A stretch of 16,285 nucleotides of DNA, taken from NCBI RefSeq assembly GCF_042646165.1, contig NZ_JBHRTC010000020.1. One strand, written 5' to 3'. Below, in pieces: positions 1 through 15,314 of this stretch. Each line of letters opens with the position of its first letter. Position 1 is the stretch's first letter. Below the pieces are notes generated by a model that worked only from the letters and a program-made list of their open reading frames with translations, had not been told where the DNA came from and ran no database searches. This DNA comes from Microbaculum marinum. GTDB taxonomy: Bacteria; Pseudomonadota; Alphaproteobacteria; Rhizobiales; Tepidamorphaceae. The position numbers and the translations under genes were made by a program.

Positions 1-59
1 TGACCAATCGTCCCGATGTTGCAGTGCGGCTTCGTCCGCTCAAACTTCGCTTTGGCCAT
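1..59 (-). CDS. tuf: Elongation factor Tu, N-terminal fragment (str-operon copy)
   Basis: EF-Tu brings aminoacyl-tRNA to the ribosomal A site as a GTP complex. Only the first 19 codons plus two bases are in the window. They read MAKAKFERTKPHCNIGTIG, the standard EF-Tu amino terminus leading into the G1 loop (GTIGHVDHGKT). The ATG is preceded by GGAG about 7 nt upstream in a 43-nt gap after fusA, so it is the last visible gene of the str operon. The gene runs off the window edge. The other window end carries the 3' end of a tuf gene, so the genome probably has two copies. The identity is clear despite the short length. Confidence 0.95.
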   Translation of the reverse strand, partial: MAKAKFERTKPHCNIGTIG

Positions 60-102
60 TTTGGCTCTCCACTCTCTAAGCGTATTTTCGTTTTCAGCGC
101 GA

Positions 103-2178
<2,076 letters not shown>

Positions 2179-2199
2179 GGTCGAAGCTCCGTGTCCCCG

Positions 2200-2670
2200 T
2201 CACCAGCGATAATGCGAGAAGGCGCGGTTGGCTTCCGCCATCCGGTGCGTATCTTCACGCTTCTTCACGGCCGTGCCGCGGTTGTTGGAGGCGTCCAGCA
2301 GTTCGCCGGAAAGGCGCTCGACCATTGTCCGCTCATTGCGGGCCCGCGCCGCCGTGATCAGCCAGCGGATCGCCAGCGCCTGACGGCGCTCGGGGCGAAC
2401 CTCGACCGGGACCTGGTAGGTCGCGCCGCCGACGCGCCGCGACCGAACCTCGATCGCCGGCATGACGTTTTCCAGCGCCTGATGGAACACCGCGACCGGA
2501 TCCTGCTTGGCCCTGCCCTCTATCGCGTCGAATGCGCCATAGACGATTCCCTCGGCGGCGGACTTCTTGCCGTGGCGCATGACGGAGTTCATGAACTTCG
2601 AGACGACCAGATCGCCGTACTTGGGATCCGGTATAACCTCGCGTTTTTCGGCACTGTGGCGGCGAGACAT
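2200..2670 (-). CDS. rpsG: 30S ribosomal protein S7
   Basis: S7 is a primary assembly protein of the 30S head; it binds the 3' domain of 16S rRNA and sits near the E site. The 156-aa product has the family's conserved stretches, including DPKYGDLVVSKFMN near residue 15, ALENVMPAIEVRSRRVGGATYQVP mid-protein (quoted in part: RSRRVGGATYQVPVEVRP), and a C-terminal MAEANRAFSHYRW. Start ATG has TGAGGA about 7 nt upstream. It follows rpsL after a 111-nt gap that contains a terminator-like hairpin, so its expression may be partly uncoupled from rpsL. In E. coli S7 represses this operon by binding the S12-S7 gap; whether that holds here is not shown by the sequence. Confidence 0.98.
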   Translation of the reverse strand: MSRRHSAEKREVIPDPKYGDLVVSKFMNSVMRHGKKSAAEGIVYGAFDAIEGRAKQDPVAVFHQALENVMPAIEVRSRRVGGATYQVPVEVRPERRQALAIRWLITAARARNERTMVERLSGELLDASNNRGTAVKKREDTHRMAEANRAFSHYRW

Positions 2671-2746
2671 CGGCTCGTCCTCACTCTTTCAATAGCTGCG
2701 CCCGATCAAAACGGCGGGCGACTGGATCGTGACTTGCTCAGGACCT

Positions 2747-2760
2747 CGGCGCTCACGCCG
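2747..2760 (-). repeat. Small hairpin in rpsL-rpsG gap
   Basis: On the minus strand this is a 5-bp perfect stem (CGGCG/CGCCG) with a TGAG loop. It lies immediately downstream of the T-rich tract of the rpsL terminator-like hairpin. With that hairpin it makes a structured intercistronic region. It could be part of an S7-binding element or only a chance GC hairpin. Confidence 0.4.
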
Positions 2761-2763
2761 GGC

Positions 2764-2796
2764 CAAAACAAAAAGGCCCGACTACTTGGGCCTCTT
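2764..2796 (-). terminator. Intrinsic terminator/attenuator overlapping the rpsL stop codon
   Basis: Read on the minus strand, a stem of AGGCCC (2788-2793) with GGGCCT (2774-2779) encloses an 8-nt loop that contains the rpsL TAG stop. The stem can extend by one G-U and two A-U pairs to 9 bp. It is followed at once by TTTTTGTTTTG (2763-2773). This has the form of a rho-independent terminator, yet rpsG and fusA follow in the same direction, so it more likely trims transcription partially or is masked by the ribosome translating the end of rpsL. Confidence 0.65.
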
Positions 2797-3153
2797 CGCT
2801 CCGTATTTCGAACGCCGCTGGCGACGAGCCGATACACCCTGGGTATCGAGGACGCCGCGGATGATGTGATAGCGCACGCCGGGAAGGTCCTTCACGCGGC
2901 CACCCCGGATCATCACCACCGAGTGCTCCTGAAGGTTGTGGCCTTCGCCCGGAATGTATCCGATGACCTCGAATCCGTTGGTGAGACGAATCTTCGCCAC
3001 CTTGCGCAGCGCCGAGTTCGGCTTCTTCGGGGTCGTCGTATAGACGCGGGTGCACACGCCACGCTTCTGCGGGCAGGCTTCCATAGCCGGCACCTTGTTG
3101 CGCTTTACGGGCGCCTTCCGCGGCTTACGGATCAACTGGTTGATCGTCGGCAT
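2782..3153 (-). CDS. rpsL: 30S ribosomal protein S12
   Basis: S12 lies in the decoding centre of the 30S subunit and controls translational accuracy. The 123-aa protein aligns without gaps to the familiar N-terminal and central sequence, including CPQKRGVCTRVYTTTPKKPNS (residues 27 onward) and GEGHNLQEHS (69-78). The streptomycin-resistance positions carry the wild-type residues Lys43 and Lys88, so no ribosomal streptomycin resistance is predicted. The start is ATG with an AAGAAGG Shine-Dalgarno sequence about 6 nt upstream. It is the first gene of the str operon, downstream of a clear promoter and a leader of roughly 230 nt. Confidence 0.99.
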   Translation of the reverse strand: MPTINQLIRKPRKAPVKRNKVPAMEACPQKRGVCTRVYTTTPKKPNSALRKVAKIRLTNGFEVIGYIPGEGHNLQEHSVVMIRGGRVKDLPGVRYHIIRGVLDTQGVSARRQRRSKYGAKRPK

Positions 3154-3255
3154 CGATCGCCTTCTTCAAACGTTCGCCGGCCCCGGGGACCGATCGTCGG
3201 GTTACAAAACATATCGGACCGACGCCATACTGGCCGTCAGCCTTGACATGCAGAG

Positions 3256-3279
3256 GACCGCAGCCTTTCGGCTCCGGTC
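3256..3279 (-). repeat. GNRA-loop hairpin in the rpsL leader
   Basis: On the minus strand GACCGGAGCC and GGCTGCGGTC pair over 9 of 10 positions (one G-G mismatch) around a GAAA tetraloop. A GNRA loop on a long stem is a stable RNA fold and a common protein or tertiary contact point. It lies about 100 nt upstream of the rpsL start codon. Its function is unknown. Confidence 0.6.
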
Positions 3280-3325
3280 ATGATTCGCTGTGTGTCGTCT
3301 TATGACGAGCGTCAGTGTCTAGGCC

Positions 3326-3339
3326 GTCTGGATCCAGAC
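3326..3339. repeat. 14-nt perfect palindrome in the str leader
   Basis: GTCTGGATCCAGAC reads the same on both strands. It lies about 45-55 nt downstream of the predicted transcription start, where a dimeric DNA-binding regulator could act, or where RNA would form a 5-bp stem with a GATC loop. No regulator can be named from the sequence. Confidence 0.45.
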
Positions 3340-3388
3340 CATGGCGATCCGGAAGGAACAGGCCTACCACCTGCCGCGAAGCGAGCGG

Positions 3389-3418
3389 AACATAGGCCTA
3401 AGGCCCGATCCCCGTCAA
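3389..3418 (-). promoter_or_regulatory. Sigma70-type promoter of the str operon
   Basis: On the minus strand the -35 box is TTGACG (3413-3418) and the -10 box is TATGTT (3389-3394), separated by 18 nt; a 17-nt spacing to CTATGT is also possible. The spacer holds the inverted repeat GGCC-TTA-GGCC. Upstream of the -35 is a locally A/T-rich stretch (about 3434-3449, with TATATA and AAAATT) that could act as an UP element. The start of transcription would be near 3382. This is the best promoter in the window. Confidence 0.75.
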
Positions 3419-3561
3419 CCCCGCATTCGCGCAATTTTCGAGCTATATACGGCAGTTTGCCGACACAACGGAACAAGTTTGAGGCATTTGAGCCTTGCCT
3501 TCCCGATATCGGTACCCGAAGGCGAAACTGCAAGGGATTCACGGGCGGACGATCGCGAATC

Positions 3562-3876
3562 CTAACCGTGAAACGCGATGACCGCGACCTGGCCGTCGAT
3601 GGCATTCCAGTAGGCCGACGCAAACGTCGGATCCTCGGGTTCCCCGTCGACCACTCCGATTCGGTCGAGTTCCACCCTGGTGAATCCCTTTCCGGCGAGT
3701 GCCGTCAAGGCACGCTCGATGCACTCCTCCTCGTCGACGGCCGTCAGCAGGACGTTGATCGGCGTGGCCTCCTGATCGTCCGCACCGATTTCGCGGCCCG
3801 CGGAATCGTCCCCCCTGACGCCTCGGCCCACCACGATGTAGACGACTGCTTCTTCGATTTCGGGTTCGCGGCTCAT
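3562..3876 (-). CDS. Small acidic protein of unknown function between rpoC and rpsL
   Basis: I do not recognise this 104-aa product. It is acidic, has no signal peptide or membrane segment, and contains a single cysteine (in DEEECIE). The N-terminal part begins MSREPEIEEAVVYIVVGRG; the centre INVLLTAVDEEECIERAL looks like a strand followed by a helix; the C-terminal half has RVELDRIGVVDGEPEDPTF and ends GQVAVIAFHG. The alternating strand-helix-strand pattern suggests a compact alpha/beta domain, which is inference. The ATG has GGAG about 10 nt upstream and a closer GGGGAGG. It lies after the rpoC terminator and before the str promoter, on the same strand as both, and its base use resembles its neighbours. 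A function linked to transcription or translation is only a guess from position. Confidence 0.75.
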   Translation of the reverse strand: MSREPEIEEAVVYIVVGRGVRGDDSAGREIGADDQEATPINVLLTAVDEEECIERALTALAGKGFTRVELDRIGVVDGEPEDPTFASAYWNAIDGQVAVIAFHG

Positions 3877-4033
3877 GGCCTCCCCACTCCTGGATTGCTG
3901 TCCTCAGGCGGACTGGCGATGCCGGCGCATTGCGACGTCCGCACTCTTGCACACCCTCGCGGTAGCGCAAGAAGCCGGGGATCTTGGATTGGAAGCAGAA
4001 TCTGCCTGCACACCCGGATCGGCGCCGATCTCC
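3877..4033. other. Gap between rpoC terminator and small gene
   Basis: These 157 nt separate the rpoC terminator from the start of the unknown small gene. I find no pair of boxes close to a sigma70 promoter consensus on the minus strand, so the small gene either has a weak or alternative promoter here or depends on read-through. Nothing else is recognisable. Confidence 0.5.
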
Positions 4034-4068
4034 ACAAACAAAGCCGGCCCCGTTTCCGGGGCCGGCTT
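4034..4068 (-). terminator. Rho-independent terminator of the rpoBC transcript
   Basis: On the minus strand AAGCCGGCCCCG and CGGGGCCGGCTT form a perfect 12-bp stem (4057-4068 with 4041-4052) closed by a GAAA tetraloop and followed by TGTTTGT. It starts 42 nt after the rpoC stop. This is the clearest terminator in the window and should end most transcription from the beta operon. Confidence 0.93.
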
Positions 4069-4110
4069 CGGCAGTCCTGTGAAGACCGACAATGCGCGCG
4101 AAGATGCCTG

Positions 4111-8286
<4,176 letters not shown>

Positions 8287-8303
8287 GTCCTACTCCCTAT
8301 GGG

Positions 8304-8333
8304 CCGACCGGGACGCACGACGCGCCCGATCGG
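8304..8333 (-). repeat. 9-bp hairpin in the rpoB-rpoC gap
   Basis: On the minus strand CCGATCGGG and CCCGGTCGG pair over 9 positions (one G-U) around a 12-nt loop. It ends just upstream of the rpoC Shine-Dalgarno sequence (GGGAG). No T tract follows, so it is not a terminator. It may be a processing or stability element for the rpoBC mRNA. Confidence 0.55.
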
Positions 8334-8389
8334 CGGAATTGCTGAAATAGTGCGGAACTGGATGACGACCACCGGTCTGCGGCCTGCCG

Positions 8390-12538
<4,149 letters not shown>

Positions 12539-12653
12539 CTTCGCTCCTCGTATCGTTGTCGAACGGCTCGCCGGAAGGCCCGGCAGCGTCGTCTAGTGGC
12601 CCCGAAAGGTCCTCCGGCGAGACGTTCTTGCCCACATCTACGCTCCGGCGCCC

Positions 12654-12669
12654 GGTCCCACTTGGGACC
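12654..12669 (-). repeat. Small hairpin in the rplL-rpoB gap
   Basis: GGTCCC and GGGACC form a 6-bp perfect stem with an AAGT loop on the minus strand. It is the third and most rpoB-proximal of three hairpins in this gap. Confidence 0.45.
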
Positions 12670-12688
12670 ACCGTCCGGAGACGGGTTT

Positions 12689-12711
12689 GGCCGCGGCATG
12701 CCGCCGCGGCC
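12689..12711 (-). repeat. 9-bp GC hairpin in the rplL-rpoB gap
   Basis: GGCCGCGGC and GCCGCGGCC form a perfect 9-bp stem around a 5-nt loop (GGCAT on the minus strand). It lies between the rplL-proximal attenuator-like hairpin and the smaller hairpin further downstream. No T tract follows. Confidence 0.55.
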
Positions 12712-12752
12712 TCCCCCACAGTCGTTCCGCCTCCGCACGCCGGAAACGGAGA

Positions 12753-12780
12753 GGAAGCGGCGGCGCCCGCCGCCGCTTCC
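12753..12780 (-). terminator. Attenuator-like hairpin after rplL
   Basis: Four bases after the rplL stop codon, GGAAGCGGCGGC and GCCGCCGCTTCC form a perfect 12-bp stem with a GGGC loop on the minus strand. It is followed by TCTCCGTTTCC, only weakly T-rich. E. coli has a partial terminator and an RNase III site between rplL and rpoB that lower polymerase expression relative to L7/L12; this hairpin is at the matching place. I infer partial termination or a processing site, since no separate rpoB promoter is visible. Confidence 0.65.
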
Positions 12781-12784
12781 GTGA

Positions 12785-13165
12785 TTACTTCAGCTCGACG
12801 CTCGCGCCGGCGGCCTCGAGCTTCGCCTTGATCGACTCGGCCTCGTCCTTGGAGGCGCCTTCCTTGACGGGCTTCGGCGCACCCTCGACGAGATCCTTGG
12901 CCTCCTTCAGGCCGAGGCCGGTGATGGCGCGCACTTCCTTGATCACGTTGATCTTCTGCGCACCCGCGGCGGTGAGGACGACGTCGAACTCGGTCTGCTC
13001 CTCGGCCGCAGCGGCTTCGCCGCCACCGGCACCGCCAGCGGCGGCAACGGCGACCGGGGCCGCGGCGGAAACGCCCCACTTCTCTTCCAGAAGCTTCGAC
13101 AGCTCGGCCGCCTCGAGGACGGTGAGGTTGGAAAGCTCGTCAACGATCTTGCTCAGATCAGCCAT
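12785..13165 (-). CDS. rplL: 50S ribosomal protein L7/L12
   Basis: L7/L12 forms the mobile stalk of the large subunit and recruits GTPase factors such as EF-Tu and EF-G. The 126-aa product has the N-terminal dimerisation and L10-binding helix (MADLSKIVDELSNLTVLEAA), a flexible Ala/Gly hinge (about residues 33-54, with GGAGGG), and the globular C-terminal domain with INVIKEVRAITGLGLKEAKD, which contacts the factors. The start is ATG with AAAGGA about 7 nt upstream. It lies 42 nt after rplJ, as usual for the L10-L12 pair. A strong hairpin follows directly, which fits the need for several L12 copies per ribosome. Confidence 0.98.
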   Translation of the reverse strand: MADLSKIVDELSNLTVLEAAELSKLLEEKWGVSAAAPVAVAAAGGAGGGEAAAAEEQTEFDVVLTAAGAQKINVIKEVRAITGLGLKEAKDLVEGAPKPVKEGASKDEAESIKAKLEAAGASVELK

Positions 13166-13207
13166 TTTCAGTTCCTTTCGATTCGAACCGTTTATCGAGA
13201 TCGGCCG

Positions 13208-13726
13208 TCAGGCCGCCTTGTCCTGTTCGGCATGCGCCGCTAGCACTCGTGCAATCTGCCCGCCGGGAGCGGCAAGCACCTGCGCGACCCGGGTCGCCGG
13301 TGTGTTGATCATGCCGACGATCTTCGCCCTGAGCTCATCGAGCGAGGGCAGCGTCGCCAGTGACTTGACACCGTCAGGGTCGAGGGCCGTCGCACCCATC
13401 GCGCCGCCGAGGATCACCAGGTTCTGGTGGCTCTTGGCGAAGTCGACGGCAATCTTCGGGGCAACCACGGGATCGTCCGAATAGGCGATCACGGTGGGAC
13501 CCTTCAGAAGGCTGCCGACATGGGCTATCTCGGTACCCTCGAGCGCGAGCCTGGCAAGGCGGTTCTTGGCCACTTTCACTCGGCCACCGGCTTCCCGCAT
13601 GCGCCCGCGAAGGTCCGTCATGTCGGAGACCGAGAGTCCGGAATAGTGGGCCACGACAACCACGCCGGTGTTCGAAAACACGTCGTGGAGCGTCGTGACG
13701 AGCTCTGACTTTCCAGCTCTGTCCAC
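13208..13726 (-). CDS. rplJ: 50S ribosomal protein L10
   Basis: L10 is the stalk base: it binds 23S rRNA with L11 and carries L7/L12 dimers on its C-terminal helix. The product is 172 aa. Family sequence is visible in TGVVVVAHYSGLSVSDMTDLR, GGRVKVAKNRLARLALEG and a central GPTVIAYS. The C-terminal helix (about residues 130-172) is Ala-rich and would bind L12. The start is GTG, chosen because GGAGAG lies 5 nt upstream and because the protein then begins MDRAGK-, the usual start of alphaproteobacterial L10. It follows a long structured leader, and in other bacteria the L10-L12 complex represses its own mRNA there. Confidence 0.97.
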   Translation of the reverse strand: MDRAGKSELVTTLHDVFSNTGVVVVAHYSGLSVSDMTDLRGRMREAGGRVKVAKNRLARLALEGTEIAHVGSLLKGPTVIAYSDDPVVAPKIAVDFAKSHQNLVILGGAMGATALDPDGVKSLATLPSLDELRAKIVGMINTPATRVAQVLAAPGGQIARVLAAHAEQDKAA

Positions 13727-13731
13727 CTGCT

Positions 13732-13737
13732 CTCTCC
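13732..13737 (-). promoter_or_regulatory. Ribosome binding site of rplJ (GTG start)
   Basis: GGAGAG on the minus strand lies 5 nt before the GTG at 13726. No ATG lies at a comparable distance, so this site decides the non-ATG start. Confidence 0.8.
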
Positions 13738-13993
13738 AATCTGGCAGCAGCGAAACGGCCGCTGCCGGGTTGTCCCAGCCGCCCCGGGTACCGCACGAAT
13801 ACGGGCCAGGACGACGCTCGCGTTCCTGTCCCGTCCCGGCAGCCCGATCACGCGGGTCCGCAAGGACAACGAGGTCCGAACCGAAATCCGGCGAACTGCG
13901 CCGTGTGTCCGGTTCATTCCCGTCTATGCTGGCTCCCGAGGGACTTAGGCTTCCGGAACGAACCCGGAAGCACCGGCAGTCTTGGACAGGTAT

Positions 13994-14021
13994 CGGGCCC
14001 GTCGGCTCGCCGCCGGGCCCG
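13994..14021 (-). repeat. GC hairpin downstream of rplA
   Basis: The 8-mer CGGGCCCG occurs twice (13994-14001 and 14014-14021). It is self-complementary, so the copies are both direct and inverted repeats and can pair as a hairpin with a 12-nt loop. It lies 44 nt after the rplA stop. Without a T tract it is not an obvious terminator. Confidence 0.5.
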
Positions 14022-14065
14022 TACTCCCCGCCCGGTCTCCCGGACGGAAACTGATATTACGACCG

Positions 14066-14767
14066 TCAGGCGCCGGCTGTGGCGCTCGACGGCTCCACGC
14101 GCACGCCCGGTCCCATGGTCGAGGACACGGCGAGGCGCTGGAAATAGGTCCCCTTGGCGCCGCTCGGCTTGGCCTTGATCACGGCGTCGACGAGAGCGCG
14201 GATGTTCTGCACCAGCGCCTCTTCCCCGAAGCTCGCCTTGCCGACGCCGGCATGCACGATGCCGGCCTTCTCGACGCGGAACTCAACGGCGCCGCCCTTC
14301 TGTTCCTTGACGGCGGCGGCCACGTCCGGCGTCACCGTGCCGACCTTCGGGTTCGGCATCAGGCCGCGCGGCCCGAGAACCTTGCCGAGCCGGCCCACCA
14401 GCGGCATCATGTCCGGCGTCGCGATGCAGCGGTCGAAATCGATCTCGCCGCGCTGCACCTTCTCCACCAGATCCTCGGCACCGACCACGTCGGCGCCAGC
14501 GGCCAGGGCCTCGTCGGCCTTGTCGCCGCGGGCGAACACGCCGACGCGCACCGTCCGGCCGGAGCCGTTCGGCAGCTGGCACACGCCACGGACCATCTGG
14601 TCGGCATGGCGCGGATCGACGCCGAGATTGATCGCCACCTCGACGGTCTCGTCGAACTTCGTCGAGGCGCGCTCCTTGACCATCTTCACCGCGTCCGGCA
14701 GCGCCACGAGCGTGTTCGGATCGATCCCCTCACGGGCCTTGCGCAGACGCTTTCCTTGCTTTGCCAT
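14066..14767 (-). CDS. rplA: 50S ribosomal protein L1
   Basis: L1 forms the mobile L1 stalk near the E site, binds 23S rRNA helices 76-78, and in many bacteria represses its own operon. The product is 233 aa, close to the E. coli length. Diagnostic sequence is seen in FDETVEVAINLGVDPRHADQ, the central MPLVGRLGKVLGPRGLMPNP and the C-terminal KPSGAKGTYFQRLAVSSTMG. The frame is open further upstream into rplK, but the start at 14767 is chosen because it lies just 5 nt after the rplK stop, has a G-rich ribosome binding site (CGGGGG) in the end of rplK, and gives the normal MAKQGKR- N terminus. Tight coupling to rplK is expected. Confidence 0.98.
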   Translation of the reverse strand: MAKQGKRLRKAREGIDPNTLVALPDAVKMVKERASTKFDETVEVAINLGVDPRHADQMVRGVCQLPNGSGRTVRVGVFARGDKADEALAAGADVVGAEDLVEKVQRGEIDFDRCIATPDMMPLVGRLGKVLGPRGLMPNPKVGTVTPDVAAAVKEQKGGAVEFRVEKAGIVHAGVGKASFGEEALVQNIRALVDAVIKAKPSGAKGTYFQRLAVSSTMGPGVRVEPSSATAGA

Positions 14768-14772
14768 GACGA

Positions 14773-15201
14773 TTACCCCCGAACTTCCAGGCCCATCGAC
14801 CGGGCAGAGCCTTCGATGATCTTCATCGCCGCCTCGACGTCGTTGGCGTTGAGATCCTTCATCTTCGCTTCCGCGATCGTGCGGACCTGGTCGCGCGTCA
14901 CCGATCCCATCGAGGACCGGCCCGGCGTCGCGGAACCCTTGCTCTTCTTCGCGGCCTGCTTCAGGAAGTGCGATGCAGGGGGCGTCTTGATCTCGAAGGA
15001 GAACGACTTGTCCTGGAAGACCGTGATGACGGTCGGACAAGGGGCGCCTTTCTCCATTTCCTGCGTCTGGGCGTTGAACGCTTTGCAGAATTCCATGATG
15101 TTGAGGCCGCGCTGACCGAGCGCCGGGCCGATCGGCGGCGACGGCGTTGCCGCCCCGGCCGGGACCTCGAGCTTAATGTAACCGACAATCTTCTTTGCCA
15201 T
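14773..15201 (-). CDS. rplK: 50S ribosomal protein L11
   Basis: L11 binds the GTPase-associated centre of 23S rRNA and is needed for RelA activation and thiostrepton binding. The 142-aa product has the N-terminal IKLEVPAGAATPSPPIGPAL with the conserved proline-rich linker region, GLNIMEFCKAFNAQT, and a C-terminal rRNA-binding domain containing MKDLNANDVEAAMKIIEGSA and a final SMGLEV. The start is ATG with GGAAGGGTG a few nt upstream. It follows nusG after 113 nt and overlaps nothing; rplA begins 5 nt after its stop. In E. coli the rplK leader is the site of L1 repression. Confidence 0.98.
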   Translation of the reverse strand: MAKKIVGYIKLEVPAGAATPSPPIGPALGQRGLNIMEFCKAFNAQTQEMEKGAPCPTVITVFQDKSFSFEIKTPPASHFLKQAAKKSKGSATPGRSSMGSVTRDQVRTIAEAKMKDLNANDVEAAMKIIEGSARSMGLEVRG

Positions 15202-15238
15202 CTTTCACCCTTCCACGCCGCTGTCCGGCGAGTTGGCG

Positions 15239-15290
15239 TTGCGTGGTGCGATCATTGATGCCGGTTGGCGGCCGGACTGATCTCCCACAA
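15239..15290 (-). promoter_or_regulatory. Putative L1-binding leader upstream of rplK
   Basis: On the minus strand TTGTGG and CCACGCAA can form an asymmetric outer stem with a two-base bulge. It encloses an inner CCGG-CCGCCAA-CCGG hairpin and GATCAG/CAATGATC segments. It lies 37-90 nt before the rplK start codon, where L1 autoregulation acts in other bacteria. The fold is only a hand-drawn one and the family assignment is inference. Confidence 0.4.
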
Positions 15291-15314
15291 GCGAATAGGC
15301 GAGCCGAAAGCTGC

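Larger units (their letters stand above)
3154..3388 (-). promoter_or_regulatory. Long structured 5' leader of the str operon
   Basis: No supported gene lies in the 408 nt between the small unknown gene (stop at 3562) and rpsL. The promoter-proximal part is described separately. The remaining roughly 230 nt would be the untranslated leader of rpsL mRNA. It contains a 14-nt palindrome (3326-3339) and a GAAA-loop hairpin (3256-3279). Three very short frames starting with ATG occur, but none has a convincing ribosome binding site. No T-rich terminator is seen in the leader, so a classical transcription attenuator is not obvious. Confidence 0.55.
13727..14065 (-). promoter_or_regulatory. rplA-rplJ gap, with putative L10 leader
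   Basis: These 339 nt hold no supported gene. The core (about 13906-13988) looks like an L10 mRNA leader. On the minus strand the outer segments TGTCC and GGACA can pair. Inside is a perfect 8-bp stem GCTTCCGG/CCGGAAGC with a GTTCGTT loop (13949-13971), followed by the single-strand-like CTAAGTCCC and then GCCAGCATAGACGGG. The arrangement of a closed multibranch with an inner hairpin ahead of rplJ matches the known place of L10(L12)4 autoregulation. The assignment to the L10 leader family is inference, since I cannot run a covariance search. No convincing promoter boxes were seen, so rplJ probably shares the upstream transcript. Confidence 0.6.

Noticed and set aside
3206..3240. Second TATGTT on the minus strand closer to rpsL as an additional promoter
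   Set aside because: The nearest -35-like sequence (CTGACG) is 21 nt away, too far for a normal promoter; the upstream TTGACG-18-TATGTT pair is much better.
3243..3270. TTGACA on the plus strand as a -35 box for a divergent promoter
   Set aside because: No acceptable -10 box at 16-19 nt, and no plus-strand gene downstream.
3237..3281. Short frames with ATG in the rpsL leader (for example a 14-codon frame here, and others near 3341 and 3228)
   Set aside because: None has a convincing ribosome binding site, and frames this short are expected by chance in 230 nt.
3497..3523. 6-bp inverted repeat downstream of the small unknown gene as its terminator
   Set aside because: The loop is 15 nt and no T tract follows on the minus strand, so it is not a convincing terminator.
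3904..4092. 62-codon minus-strand frame after rpoC
   Set aside because: It contains the rpoC terminator stem, has no visible ribosome binding site and no recognisable sequence.
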